5,468 nt of DNA from assembly GCA_000434915.1 (NCBI GenBank), contig FR882047.1, positions 1-5,468 on the forward strand, read 5' to 3'. Every line of letters starts with the position of its first letter. The stretch's first letter is position 1. Below, piece by piece: positions 1 to 5,468 of this stretch. Origin of the DNA: Ruminococcus sp. CAG:563 (lineage in GTDB: Bacteria > Bacillota > Clostridia > Oscillospirales > Acutalibacteraceae). The translations under genes were made by a program, and so were the position numbers. A model generated the notes under the pieces. The model was not told the origin of the DNA. It made no database searches and worked only from the letters and a program-made list of their open reading frames with translations.

Positions 1-105
1 TGGGGCAACAACTGGAGCTTCAACTATTATCCGAAGTCACAGAGCTACACATATGTACATCTTGTAGACAGATGGGGCAACGTAGCAGATAAGGTATTCT
101 ATGTG
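1..105 (+). repeat. Protein repeat copy A (partial, C-terminal half)
   Basis: This encodes the end of an Ig-like module with the pattern W-S-F-N...Q-S-Y-T-Y...D-R-W-G-N...K-V-F-Y-V. It lines up by eye with the ends of the modules at 538-756 and 778-1086. The first half of the copy is cut off by the window edge. The relationship is weak at the residue level and is a by-eye alignment. Confidence 0.4.
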
Positions 106-1089
106 GGCAATCAGGATATCAAGGCGGTAAGCGTGGCAACAGCGTCAACTGACGGCAGCTACACAATCCTTGAGGACGGCGGAAGCGGAATAGCAACGCT
201 GAGCCTGAATGCGGCAAACGTAGAAATCCTTACGGACGAGAACTCAACAATCGAGAACAACGTTTACAAGACAACAGGCAATGTGATAAGAATCAAGACG
301 GGCGAAGCAAACAAGAGCTATACTCTTTCAATGAAGGATAAGGCGACGAATGCTTCGACGGCAGCACTCAAGAGCGATGAGAACGGAATAATCACGCTTA
401 ATGTCGAGGATACGGCACACAAGAGCGGAGTATATACGTTCACATTGAACGGCATGGAAATCAACCTCTATGATAACGTGGAAAACGACAAGTATATCGT
501 AAAGGTATACGACGGAGAAGCGGAAGAGGGAGAAGCAGCCGAGCTCAGAGTTGTAACGACAGGAGAAGTCGGAAAGGTAAGATTCACCGACACTGACGGA
601 AATACGATAACCGTAGCGGCAAGCGAGAAGAACGACGACGGAACAAAGACGTGGTCGATGACAAAGAGCAAGCCGGCAGGAGAGTATGAGTACAGCATCA
701 GTGTAAAGGTAGGCTACGAGTGGATAACTGAGAACAGCAAGGTCAAGCTGACGTTCACGGAGAAGATACTCGACAGCGGACTTATCAGGAGCGCGGAATA
801 TGACGCCGAGAGCGGATTGTACAAGATCACGATCGAGGGCAGAGCGACGAAGATACAGTTCATCAGCGAGGACGGAATGACGAGAACGTACACAAGATAT
901 CATGACTCGGTAAAGAGCAGAAAGACGTATGATGAGGACGGCAACGAAGTCAACGATACGGCAAGAACGCTCGACCATGAGATCTGGCTTGTAGACGCAA
1001 AGATCTACTCGGGACAGAAGTACACAGTCATGGGCAAGTTCGAAGCAGGCTGGAACAGAGAAGGCACAGCTTCTCTCACCGCTCATTGA
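1..1089 (+). CDS. C-terminal part of a large, probably secreted or surface repeat protein (5' end outside window)
   Basis: The frame is open from base 1 and ends at TGA 1087-1089, leaving 362 visible residues; the true start lies upstream. A GTG at 103 falls inside the sequence FYVGNQ and has no ribosome binding site, so it is not the start. The protein is polar, rich in Thr, Ser, Asp, Glu and Lys, has no cysteine and no obvious membrane segment, and shows the alternating pattern of beta-sandwich (Ig-like) domains. I see degenerate repeats: a partial copy at residues 1-35, one at about 180-252 and one at about 260-362, sharing a W...G.Y.Y...GY.W pattern near each end. Residues 36-179 form further beta-rich sequence. 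No LPXTG anchor, dockerin motif or C-terminal hydrophobic tail is present, so any anchoring or enzymatic module must be upstream. Such modules are common in giant adhesin-like or fibre-binding proteins of gut Clostridia; that role is inference. Codon use is very biased: all 28 lysines are AAG and arginines are AGA/AGG only. Confidence 0.8.
   Translation, partial: WGNNWSFNYYPKSQSYTYVHLVDRWGNVADKVFYVGNQDIKAVSVATASTDGSYTILEDGGSGIATLSLNAANVEILTDENSTIENNVYKTTGNVIRIKTGEANKSYTLSMKDKATNASTAALKSDENGIITLNVEDTAHKSGVYTFTLNGMEINLYDNVENDKYIVKVYDGEAEEGEAAELRVVTTGEVGKVRFTDTDGNTITVAASEKNDDGTKTWSMTKSKPAGEYEYSISVKVGYEWITENSKVKLTFTEKILDSGLIRSAEYDAESGLYKITIEGRATKIQFISEDGMTRTYTRYHDSVKSRKTYDEDGNEVNDTARTLDHEIWLVDAKIYSGQKYTVMGKFEAGWNREGTASLTAH
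538..756 (+). repeat. Protein repeat copy B (Ig-like module)
   Basis: This encodes roughly 73 residues: a strand with VGKVRFTDTDG, then a W-S-M strand, then G-E-Y-E-Y and GYEW, ending in K-V-K-L-T-F. It resembles copy C in order and spacing (K-[VI]-x-F-x-x-x-D-G near the start; G-x-x-Y near the end; aromatic-rich turn before the last strand). The copies are diverged and the DNA is not a recent duplication. Confidence 0.45.
778..1086 (+). repeat. Protein repeat copy C (terminal Ig-like module)
   Basis: This is the last module of the protein, about 103 residues. It carries ATKIQFISEDG in place of VGKVRFTDTDG of copy B, then an insertion rich in Arg, Lys and Asp (about residues 298-322), then SGQKYTV and a GWN turn before the final strand. 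The protein ends three residues after that strand, so the module closes the chain. Confidence 0.45.
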
Positions 1090-1120
1090 TGAGAAAAATC
1101 TAACCCCTAATAACCAAATA

Positions 1121-1156
1121 TCCCGCCCCGAATCGAGCAGTCGGTTCGGGGCGGGA
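1121..1156 (+). terminator. GC-rich hairpin after the surface-protein gene, probable terminator
   Basis: A perfect 12-bp inverted repeat (1121-1132 with 1145-1156) extends inward by 4 more pairs, one a G-T wobble, to a GCAG tetraloop. It begins 31 bp after the TGA at 1089. The bases that follow (TTTATAAT) are only a weak T tract, so termination is inferred from stem strength and position. On the opposite strand the sequence after the stem is also T-rich (TATTTGGTT), so it may act as a back-up in both directions. Confidence 0.65.
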
Positions 1157-1166
1157 TTTATAATGC

Positions 1167-1206
1167 AAAAAAATACAGCCATGCAAACTTGAGATCTGCA
1201 TGGCTG
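1167..1206 (-). terminator. Intrinsic terminator of the glycosyltransferase operon
   Basis: Read on the - strand, a perfect 10-bp stem (1197-1206 with 1176-1185, loop of 11 nt) is followed by TATTTTTTT (1167-1175). It lies 18 bp beyond the TAA of the GT2 gene at 1225. Stem, T tract and position are all those of a classic rho-independent terminator. Confidence 0.85.
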
Positions 1207-1224
1207 ACGGCTTTGTATAATATT

Positions 1225-2172
1225 TTATTTCAGATATTTTTCAATAAAGAATCTCGGACGCTGCTTACTTTCAAGGTAGATTTTACCTATATATTCACCG
1301 ACAACGCCTATGGCTATGAGCTGAAGCGAACCGAAGAACCAGATCGAAAGAACAGTTGACGTCCAGCCGGGAGCGGTTTTATGGACAAAATAGCTTATCA
1401 GGGCATAGAGTGCAAAAATGATGCTGAGCAGGAAAGTTACCGCACCGAGAGCGGTGATAAAACGAATCGGCTTAACGGAAAAGGAAGTTATTCCGTCAAA
1501 AGCAAATGTGAGCATCTTTTTAAGCGGGTATTTTGACTCTCCGGCAAGTCTCGGCGCACGGTCATAAGTCACTGTTGAAGATTTAAAGCCGACGAGCGGA
1601 ACCATGCCTCTGAGGAAAAGGTTAACCTCTTTGAATTCGAGCAAGGCTTTAACGGCTCTTGAACTCATGAGGCGGAAATCGGCATGATTATAGATTGTTT
1701 CAACACCCATCATTGACATGAATTTGTAGAATCCCTGAGCGGTGGTGCGTTTGAAAAATGTGTCGGTCTCTCGTGAATCACGCACGCCGTAAACAATATC
1801 AATTCCGTTGTTGAAATCATCAACCATTTTGTCAATGGCGTTAACGTCGTCCTGAGCGTCGGCATCTATTGTAACGATCATGTCACAGTCGTCAACGATG
1901 GTTGACATGCCGCCGAGAAGTGCATTTTGATGTCCTCTGTTTCTCGAAAGCTTAACACCGACAAATTTCGGGTCAAGCTCGTGCAGGCTTTCGATAATTT
2001 CCCAGGTTTTATCCTTTGAGCCGTCGTCAACGAAAGCAACCCGGCTGTTTTCGCTTATTTTTCCGGCATCAATCAATGAATTGAGCTTGTCGAGAAAAAT
2101 CTTTGAAGTTAACGGCAGAACTTCTTCTTCGTTGTAGCACGGTGCAAGGATATAAAGTGTTTTTGCTTCCAT
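1225..2172 (-). CDS. GT2 polyprenyl-phosphate glycosyltransferase, GtrB/DPM1-like
   Basis: A 315-residue membrane-attached family-2 glycosyltransferase. In this family a sugar from a nucleotide-sugar donor is moved onto undecaprenyl phosphate at the cytoplasmic face; the exact sugar cannot be read from sequence. Visible motifs are PCYNEE (11-16), VDDGSKD (48-54), the DXD-containing IDADAQDD (102-109), DFRL (165-168) and RLAGESKY (208-215). Two hydrophobic segments follow at about 237-262 and 272-293, then the family signature GEYIGKIY with the K.RP.F tail (292-308). Length and layout match full-length GtrB, ArnC-like and CsbB-like proteins, and no catalytic motif is missing. The ATG has a strong TAAGGAG site (2181-2187) that lies inside the end of the preceding gene, whose TAA is only 2 bp upstream, so translation is probably coupled. 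It is the second gene of a two-gene operon with a GT-C enzyme, which suggests supply of a lipid-linked sugar to that partner. Confidence 0.93.
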   Translation of the reverse strand: MEAKTLYILAPCYNEEEVLPLTSKIFLDKLNSLIDAGKISENSRVAFVDDGSKDKTWEIIESLHELDPKFVGVKLSRNRGHQNALLGGMSTIVDDCDMIVTIDADAQDDVNAIDKMVDDFNNGIDIVYGVRDSRETDTFFKRTTAQGFYKFMSMMGVETIYNHADFRLMSSRAVKALLEFKEVNLFLRGMVPLVGFKSSTVTYDRAPRLAGESKYPLKKMLTFAFDGITSFSVKPIRFITALGAVTFLLSIIFALYALISYFVHKTAPGWTSTVLSIWFFGSLQLIAIGVVGEYIGKIYLESKQRPRFFIEKYLK

Positions 2173-2174
2173 AA

Positions 2175-3764
2175 TTAATTCTCCTTAGTTTGAAAAAGAT
2201 AATATGTTTGAATTGCTTTTTTATCTGTCAATGCTGATTCCGCAACGCTGTATTCCTGAGAGAAAACGAGCGTATAATCAGTCTTTAGTGCGATGTTTTT
2301 CTTGTAAATATCGGAAAGCTCCACGCCGGATTTAGCGGCAATGGCTACAAAATCGGCCTTGCCCTCGGCAATGTATTTGTTTTGCTCGTCGATATTCTCG
2401 GGATATCTGTCATATAAAAGATTCTGCTGTTCAAAGTGCTTGAATCGGGGGATCTGCTTCGCTGCAAGATAAATTCCCGAATCCAAAGAGCCGTAATTGA
2501 GAATTTTGCCGTTCGGATTGTGTGTACCGATATATTCGGCGGCTTTAGACTGTACCGTTTCTTCGCCCTTTCTCGGAGCAAATCTTGAAGAAAGATTGAA
2601 ATAATTCGATGCGGCTATTGTCGACGGAATGATTGCAACGCAAAGAATAGCAGCAATTATCCCCGATTTGCTTTTTGTGATTTTATTGAGCAGATATGCC
2701 GCAGCGATAAAAGTAAAGACCGTGAATGCGGACATCGGAATGAAATAGTAATTGTAGTATCTTATTCCGAAGTAGATTATATACAGCCCGAGGCAGCAAA
2801 CGAACGGAACGGAAATGCGAGAAAAAAATCTTTTTTCCGTGAAGATTTTTGTTGCGGCAAAAAGAATTATTCCGAGAAAGCCGAGAACGAATAAAACAGG
2901 AGAAATTGCAAGATTCTCGCCCAAAGAATGCAAGGGCTCAAGAACTCTTGAAACAAATCCGAGATTTTCGGCTTTCGGATATGCTGTTGCGTTGAGGACA
3001 AAATAGGTGTTGATAAAATCATAAAGCGCACCCTTGACGGCGAAATAAATTATCCACGGCGCAACGGCAATCGCCATGCCGCAGAGGAAAACTATTGCAT
3101 TAACAAAGGCTCTCATGAAATTTTTCTTTGCTATCCAAGTGTAAAGCAAGATATATGCCGCCCAAGCGAACCAAAAGCCGATGACGGTGAATTTAATCAT
3201 CGCAACGCAGCCGGCGAAAAATCCGACAAGCAGGAAAACAGGCTTGCCGAGTTCTGCCTGCTCGGTGTTTTTGAAACAGCGGCAGAAAAAATAAATGCTG
3301 ATCATCAACAACGGCAGGCAAAATTCCTCGGCACTGTCGCCGTAGTAATAGCCGCCGGAATTGACGGTGACAAAGCAGGTGAGCACGGCGGAAATCACCG
3401 ACCATGCCGTTCCGACATAAAGAGAAGCGATTTTATATGCCGCAAATGCGGTTGCCGAGAGGAAAAGAGACTGAATGATGTAAACTCCGAAAAATGAGGA
3501 GTCGGATATCAGACTCGCGGCGGCATGAAGAAGGTAAAGCAACGGCCCTTTTTGCTCAAAAATGTCCTTGTAAATTGTCAGACCGTTTGCCATTGACCGT
3601 CCCATTGTCAGGAATGCATTTGCGTCGTTCCATGGGTTGATGGCATAGCGGGGCGAAGATGCGGTGCAGATATACAAAATACCGAAAGAAAAAGCAATAA
3701 ACAATAAATAAATCGGGATATTTAAAAGGTGTTTCTTATTTGACATCGCACTTTGCTGTTTCAA
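2175..3764 (-). CDS. Polytopic GT-C (family 39-like) membrane glycosyltransferase
   Basis: A 529-residue integral membrane protein. The first segment (about 13-33) is followed by an outside loop with W-N-D (Asp47) and then K-D-I-F-E-Q-K-G-P (66-74). That arrangement, an acidic residue in the first outer loop and a charged FEQKGP-type motif, is typical of PMT/ArnT-like GT-C enzymes, which take a sugar from a polyprenyl-phosphate donor. Roughly ten more hydrophobic segments run to about residue 386, followed by a soluble tail of about 140 residues (387-529), probably outside the cell. The acceptor is unknown; wall or membrane glycopolymer, or protein, are possible. The TTG at 3764 is preferred over the in-frame ATG at 3746 (residue 7) because GGTGGTGA sits 6 nt before the TTG and nothing comparable precedes the ATG. 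It is the first gene of the operon, 2 bp ahead of the GT2 gene that probably makes its donor. Family assignment is firm as GT-C-like, but the specific role is inference. Confidence 0.85.
   Translation of the reverse strand: MKQQSAMSNKKHLLNIPIYLLFIAFSFGILYICTASSPRYAINPWNDANAFLTMGRSMANGLTIYKDIFEQKGPLLYLLHAAASLISDSSFFGVYIIQSLFLSATAFAAYKIASLYVGTAWSVISAVLTCFVTVNSGGYYYGDSAEEFCLPLLMISIYFFCRCFKNTEQAELGKPVFLLVGFFAGCVAMIKFTVIGFWFAWAAYILLYTWIAKKNFMRAFVNAIVFLCGMAIAVAPWIIYFAVKGALYDFINTYFVLNATAYPKAENLGFVSRVLEPLHSLGENLAISPVLFVLGFLGIILFAATKIFTEKRFFSRISVPFVCCLGLYIIYFGIRYYNYYFIPMSAFTVFTFIAAAYLLNKITKSKSGIIAAILCVAIIPSTIAASNYFNLSSRFAPRKGEETVQSKAAEYIGTHNPNGKILNYGSLDSGIYLAAKQIPRFKHFEQQNLLYDRYPENIDEQNKYIAEGKADFVAIAAKSGVELSDIYKKNIALKTDYTLVFSQEYSVAESALTDKKAIQTYYLFQTKEN
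2181..2187 (-). promoter_or_regulatory. Ribosome binding site of the GT2 gene
   Basis: TAAGGAG on the - strand, 8 nt before the ATG at 2172. It overlaps the last codons of the upstream membrane glycosyltransferase gene, which fixes the start and points to coupled translation. Confidence 0.85.
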
Positions 3765-3770
3765 TATTTG

Positions 3771-3778
3771 TCACCACC
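3771..3778 (-). promoter_or_regulatory. Ribosome binding site supporting a TTG start
   Basis: GGTGGTGA on the - strand is a partial match to AGGAGGTGA, 6 nt before the TTG at 3764. It favours TTG over the ATG 18 bp further in. Confidence 0.6.
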
Positions 3779-3793
3779 GTTCAAACTTGTTTA

Positions 3794-3823
3794 ATTATAC
3801 CATTGCACCAAGCTTAAAGTCAA
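3794..3823 (-). promoter_or_regulatory. Sigma-A type promoter of the glycosyltransferase operon
   Basis: On the - strand, TTGACT (-35, 3818-3823) is followed by an 18-bp spacer and a perfect TATAAT (-10, 3794-3799). A TGG just before the -10 gives the extended TGnTATAAT form. Transcription should begin near 3787, leaving a leader of about 22 nt that just accommodates the ribosome binding site at 3771-3778. Confidence 0.8.
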
Positions 3824-3877
3824 TATATATTAAACATAAGCCTAAAAAATGTTGCAAAAGATTTTACGCTAAAAAGC

Positions 3878-3906
3878 TTGAAATAACCTCGCTTTTATTA
3901 TATAAT
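3878..3906 (+). promoter_or_regulatory. Sigma-A type promoter of miaB
   Basis: TTGAAA (-35, 3878-3883), a 17-bp spacer and a perfect TATAAT (-10, 3901-3906). Transcription should begin near 3912-3914, about 30 nt before the miaB start. This rules out the longer reading frame that opens at 3787, since its beginning would not be transcribed from here. Confidence 0.82.
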
Positions 3907-3930
3907 TATACAGTTAATAAGTTAAAAAGA

Positions 3931-3936
3931 GAGGTG
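3931..3936 (+). promoter_or_regulatory. Ribosome binding site deciding the miaB start
   Basis: GAGGTG matches six bases of the AGGAGGTGA consensus and lies 6 nt before TTG 3943. It is 21 nt from ATG 3958, too far for that start. ATG 3958 has only a weak GAAGG at 3949-3953. Confidence 0.65.
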
Positions 3937-3942
3937 TGCCCT

Positions 3943-5379
3943 TTGAGCGAAGGCACAATGAAAAAGATTATAAAAGTCTCGCCCTCGGAGATGGCTGAAC
4001 AGCGTGAATATACCGAGCTTGTGAGGACGGTTTTGACCTCAAGATTTGAGCCGTCTCAGCCGCTTGCATTTGTTCACACCTACGGCTGTCAGGGCAATGT
4101 TTCCGACGGGGAGCGTATCAAGGGAATTCTTGGATCGCTCGGCTACGGATTCACAGACGATGTTGAAAAAGCCGATTTGATCCTTTACAACACCTGTGCG
4201 GTTCGTGAGCACGCCGAGGACAGAATTTACGGCAATGTCGGTGCAATCAAGAGACTGAAAAAGACCAATCCCAATTTGATAATCGCACTCTGCGGCTGCA
4301 TGATGCAGCAGAAAAGAGTTGTTGATAAAATACGAAAGAGCTATCCGTTCGTCAACCTTGTTTTCGGAACTCATGTTATTCACAGGATTCCCGAATTGAT
4401 TTACCGTGTGCTTTGTACGGGCAAAAAGGTCTATGAGTGCCCTGACGAGGCGGGCGTTATCGCCGAGGATCTTCCCGTAAGACGTGACGGCAACATCAAG
4501 GGCTGGCTGCCGATCATGTACGGCTGCAATAATTTTTGCAGCTATTGCATAGTGCCTTATGTCAGAGGACGTGAGCGCAGCCGTGAGCCGGAGGACGTTA
4601 TCAAGGAGGCCAAGGAGCTTATTGCCTCGGGCTGTAAGGATATTACCCTGCTCGGTCAGAACGTTAATTCATACGGTAAAAATCTTGACGGAGATATAAA
4701 TTTTTCAAAGCTTCTGCGGCAGATCAACGATTTGCCGGGTGACTTTATAATCAGGTTCATGACCTCGCACCCGAAGGATTGCACAAAGGAGCTTCTTGAC
4801 ACAATGGCTTCGTGCGACAAGGTTGCAAAGCATTTGCATCTCCCGTTTCAGAGTGGAAACAACAGGGTGCTCAAGGCGATGAACCGTGGCTACACGAGGG
4901 AAAAATACCTGGAGCTTGCACGCTATGCAAGGCAGGTTATGCCCGACCTTTCAATGACGAGCGATGTTATTGTCGGATTCCCCGGGGAGACCTACGAGGA
5001 ATTCAGGGACACGGTTTCGCTTATCGAAGAGGTTAAGTTTACCTCGCTGTTTACGTTCATTTTCTCACCCAGACCGGGTACAAAAGCGGCGGATATGCCC
5101 GACCCGATTTCGAGAGAGGAAAAGGGTAAATGGTTCAAGGAGCTGACGGACGCGCAGGAGAAAATAGCCTCCGAGCGCACGGCGGCGATGAAGGACAAGA
5201 CCTACACGGTGCTTTGCGAGGGTTATGCCAAGGAAGGTGTCCTAAACGGCAGAACCGAGGGCAACGTCATGATCGAGTTCCCCGAGGTCGAGGGCAAGGA
5301 GCTTATCGGAAAGTTCTGTAAGGTTAGGGTTACGGAGCCGTTGACATGGATAGTCAGAGGAGTATTGGATGAACGCTGA
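3943..5379 (+). CDS. miaB: MiaB, tRNA-2-methylthio-N6-dimethylallyladenosine synthase
   Basis: A 478-residue radical SAM methylthiotransferase. The family adds a methylthio group to isopentenyl-adenosine 37 of tRNAs that read UNN codons, using two iron-sulfur clusters in the cytoplasm; the substrate is made by MiaA, not seen here. The N-terminal domain carries the three cluster cysteines: C49 in TYGCQGN, C85 in NTCAVRE and C119 in CGCM. The radical SAM motif CNNFCSYC gives C195, C199 and C202, followed by VRGRERSR (207-214), GQNVNSYG (238-245), HLPFQSGN (299-306) and DVIVGFPGE (341-349). A TRAM RNA-binding domain fills about 415-478. NTCAVRE and VRGRERSR favour MiaB over RimO or MtaB. About 48 residues precede the first cluster cysteine, as in other Firmicutes MiaB proteins. 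TTG 3943 is chosen for its GAGGTG site; ATG 3958 (473 residues) is the alternative. All catalytic residues are present. A YlbF-family gene follows 40 bp later, probably in the same transcript. Confidence 0.95.
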   Translation: MSEGTMKKIIKVSPSEMAEQREYTELVRTVLTSRFEPSQPLAFVHTYGCQGNVSDGERIKGILGSLGYGFTDDVEKADLILYNTCAVREHAEDRIYGNVGAIKRLKKTNPNLIIALCGCMMQQKRVVDKIRKSYPFVNLVFGTHVIHRIPELIYRVLCTGKKVYECPDEAGVIAEDLPVRRDGNIKGWLPIMYGCNNFCSYCIVPYVRGRERSREPEDVIKEAKELIASGCKDITLLGQNVNSYGKNLDGDINFSKLLRQINDLPGDFIIRFMTSHPKDCTKELLDTMASCDKVAKHLHLPFQSGNNRVLKAMNRGYTREKYLELARYARQVMPDLSMTSDVIVGFPGETYEEFRDTVSLIEEVKFTSLFTFIFSPRPGTKAADMPDPISREEKGKWFKELTDAQEKIASERTAAMKDKTYTVLCEGYAKEGVLNGRTEGNVMIEFPEVEGKELIGKFCKVRVTEPLTWIVRGVLDER

Positions 5380-5393
5380 AAGGCGTTTTTCAG
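5372..5393 (+). other. Small overlapping hairpins at the miaB stop codon
   Basis: AACGC (5372-5376) can pair with GCGTT (5383-5387), leaving a short T run to 5390. Alternatively CTGAAA (5376-5381) can pair with TTTCAG (5388-5393). The two folds exclude each other. Stems of 5-6 bp are weak, so this may be a partial attenuator, an RNA-processing feature, or chance. Confidence 0.25.
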
Positions 5394-5407
5394 ATAAATA
5401 AATTTAT

Positions 5408-5412
5408 AGGAG
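5408..5412 (+). promoter_or_regulatory. Ribosome binding site of the YlbF-family gene
   Basis: AGGAG lies 7 nt before ATG 5420. No separate promoter is visible in the 40-bp gap, which supports co-transcription with miaB. Confidence 0.75.
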
Positions 5413-5419
5413 TTTTACA

Positions 5420-5468
5420 ATGGACATTATTGAAATCACAAGACAGCTCGGTGCAGCAATTCAGCAGG
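5420..5468 (+). CDS. YlbF/YmcA-family protein, N-terminal fragment (runs off window)
   Basis: Only 16 codons are visible, beginning MDIIEITRQLG and ending in AAIQQ. The start has a good AGGAG site. The amphipathic helical beginning with a (A/T)R.LG..I pattern fits YlbF-family proteins of Clostridia, and the position right after miaB matches ymcB-ymcA in Bacillus subtilis. There YmcA (RicA), YlbF and YaaT form a complex that affects RNase Y activity and development; transferring that role here is inference. With so few residues the identification rests as much on gene order as on sequence. Confidence 0.7.
   Translation, partial: MDIIEITRQLGAAIQQ

Noticed and set aside
1000..1089. Cell-wall sorting signal or dockerin at the end of the surface protein
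   Set aside because: No LPXTG-like motif, hydrophobic tail or calcium-loop repeat is present before the stop codon.
328..1182. Long antisense open frame of 284 codons across the surface-protein gene
   Set aside because: It has no convincing ribosome binding site, its product is rich in Arg, Cys, Leu and Val without domain character, and it reads through the GC-rich hairpin. It is explained by the biased codon use of the + strand gene.
2815..3006. Small + strand open frame inside the membrane glycosyltransferase gene
   Set aside because: It is a shadow of a well-supported - strand gene, with no recognisable product.
3824..3877. Riboswitch, small RNA or attachment site in the core between the divergent promoters
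   Set aside because: The 54 bp are AT-rich with no strong inverted repeat or conserved motif, and the leaders on both sides are only about 20-30 nt.
3787..3942. Upstream extension of the miaB frame (52 extra codons from a TTG at 3787)
   Set aside because: It runs through both promoters, begins upstream of the predicted miaB transcript, and encodes low-complexity Lys/Tyr-rich sequence not expected in MiaB.
3943..5379. RimO or MtaB instead of MiaB
   Set aside because: The TYGCQ.N, NTCAVRE and VRGRERSR motifs are those of MiaB, and the neighbouring YlbF-family gene agrees.

Overview
The window looks like chromosomal DNA from a Gram-positive Clostridia-type bacterium of moderate G+C, most likely of the gut Ruminococcus/Oscillospiraceae kind. 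The main reasons are the gene order miaB followed by a YlbF-family gene (a Firmicutes arrangement, compare ymcB-ymcA in Bacillus subtilis), strong Shine-Dalgarno sites, near-consensus sigma-A promoters, and a long cysteine-free beta-rich surface-type protein. The genus is inference.

Layout, left to right. (1) 1-1089, + strand: the 3' end of a large, probably extracellular protein whose start lies outside the window. It contains degenerate Ig-like repeats and has strikingly biased codon use (every lysine is AAG). (2) 1090-1224: a convergent intergenic region with two different hairpins. One GC-rich stem serves the + strand gene. One textbook intrinsic terminator serves the - strand operon. (3) 1225-3764, - strand: a two-gene operon. 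A polytopic GT-C/family-39-like membrane glycosyltransferase comes first, and a GT2 polyprenyl-phosphate glycosyltransferase of the GtrB/DPM1 type follows 2 bp later. (4) 3765-3942: a divergent promoter region with a clear promoter in each direction. (5) 3943-5379, + strand: miaB, the tRNA methylthiotransferase. (6) 5420 to the end: the first 16 codons of a YlbF/YmcA-family gene, probably co-transcribed with miaB.

How the genes work together. The two glycosyltransferases form a plausible cell-envelope sugar-transfer pair. The GT2 enzyme would charge undecaprenyl phosphate with a sugar on the cytoplasmic side, and the GT-C enzyme would move that sugar onto an acceptor outside the membrane. The flippase and the acceptor are not in the window. 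miaB and the ylbF-like gene are conserved housekeeping or regulatory functions. I see no tRNA, rRNA, CRISPR array, insertion sequence, phage gene or defence system. The least explained item is the repeat-containing surface protein at the left edge.
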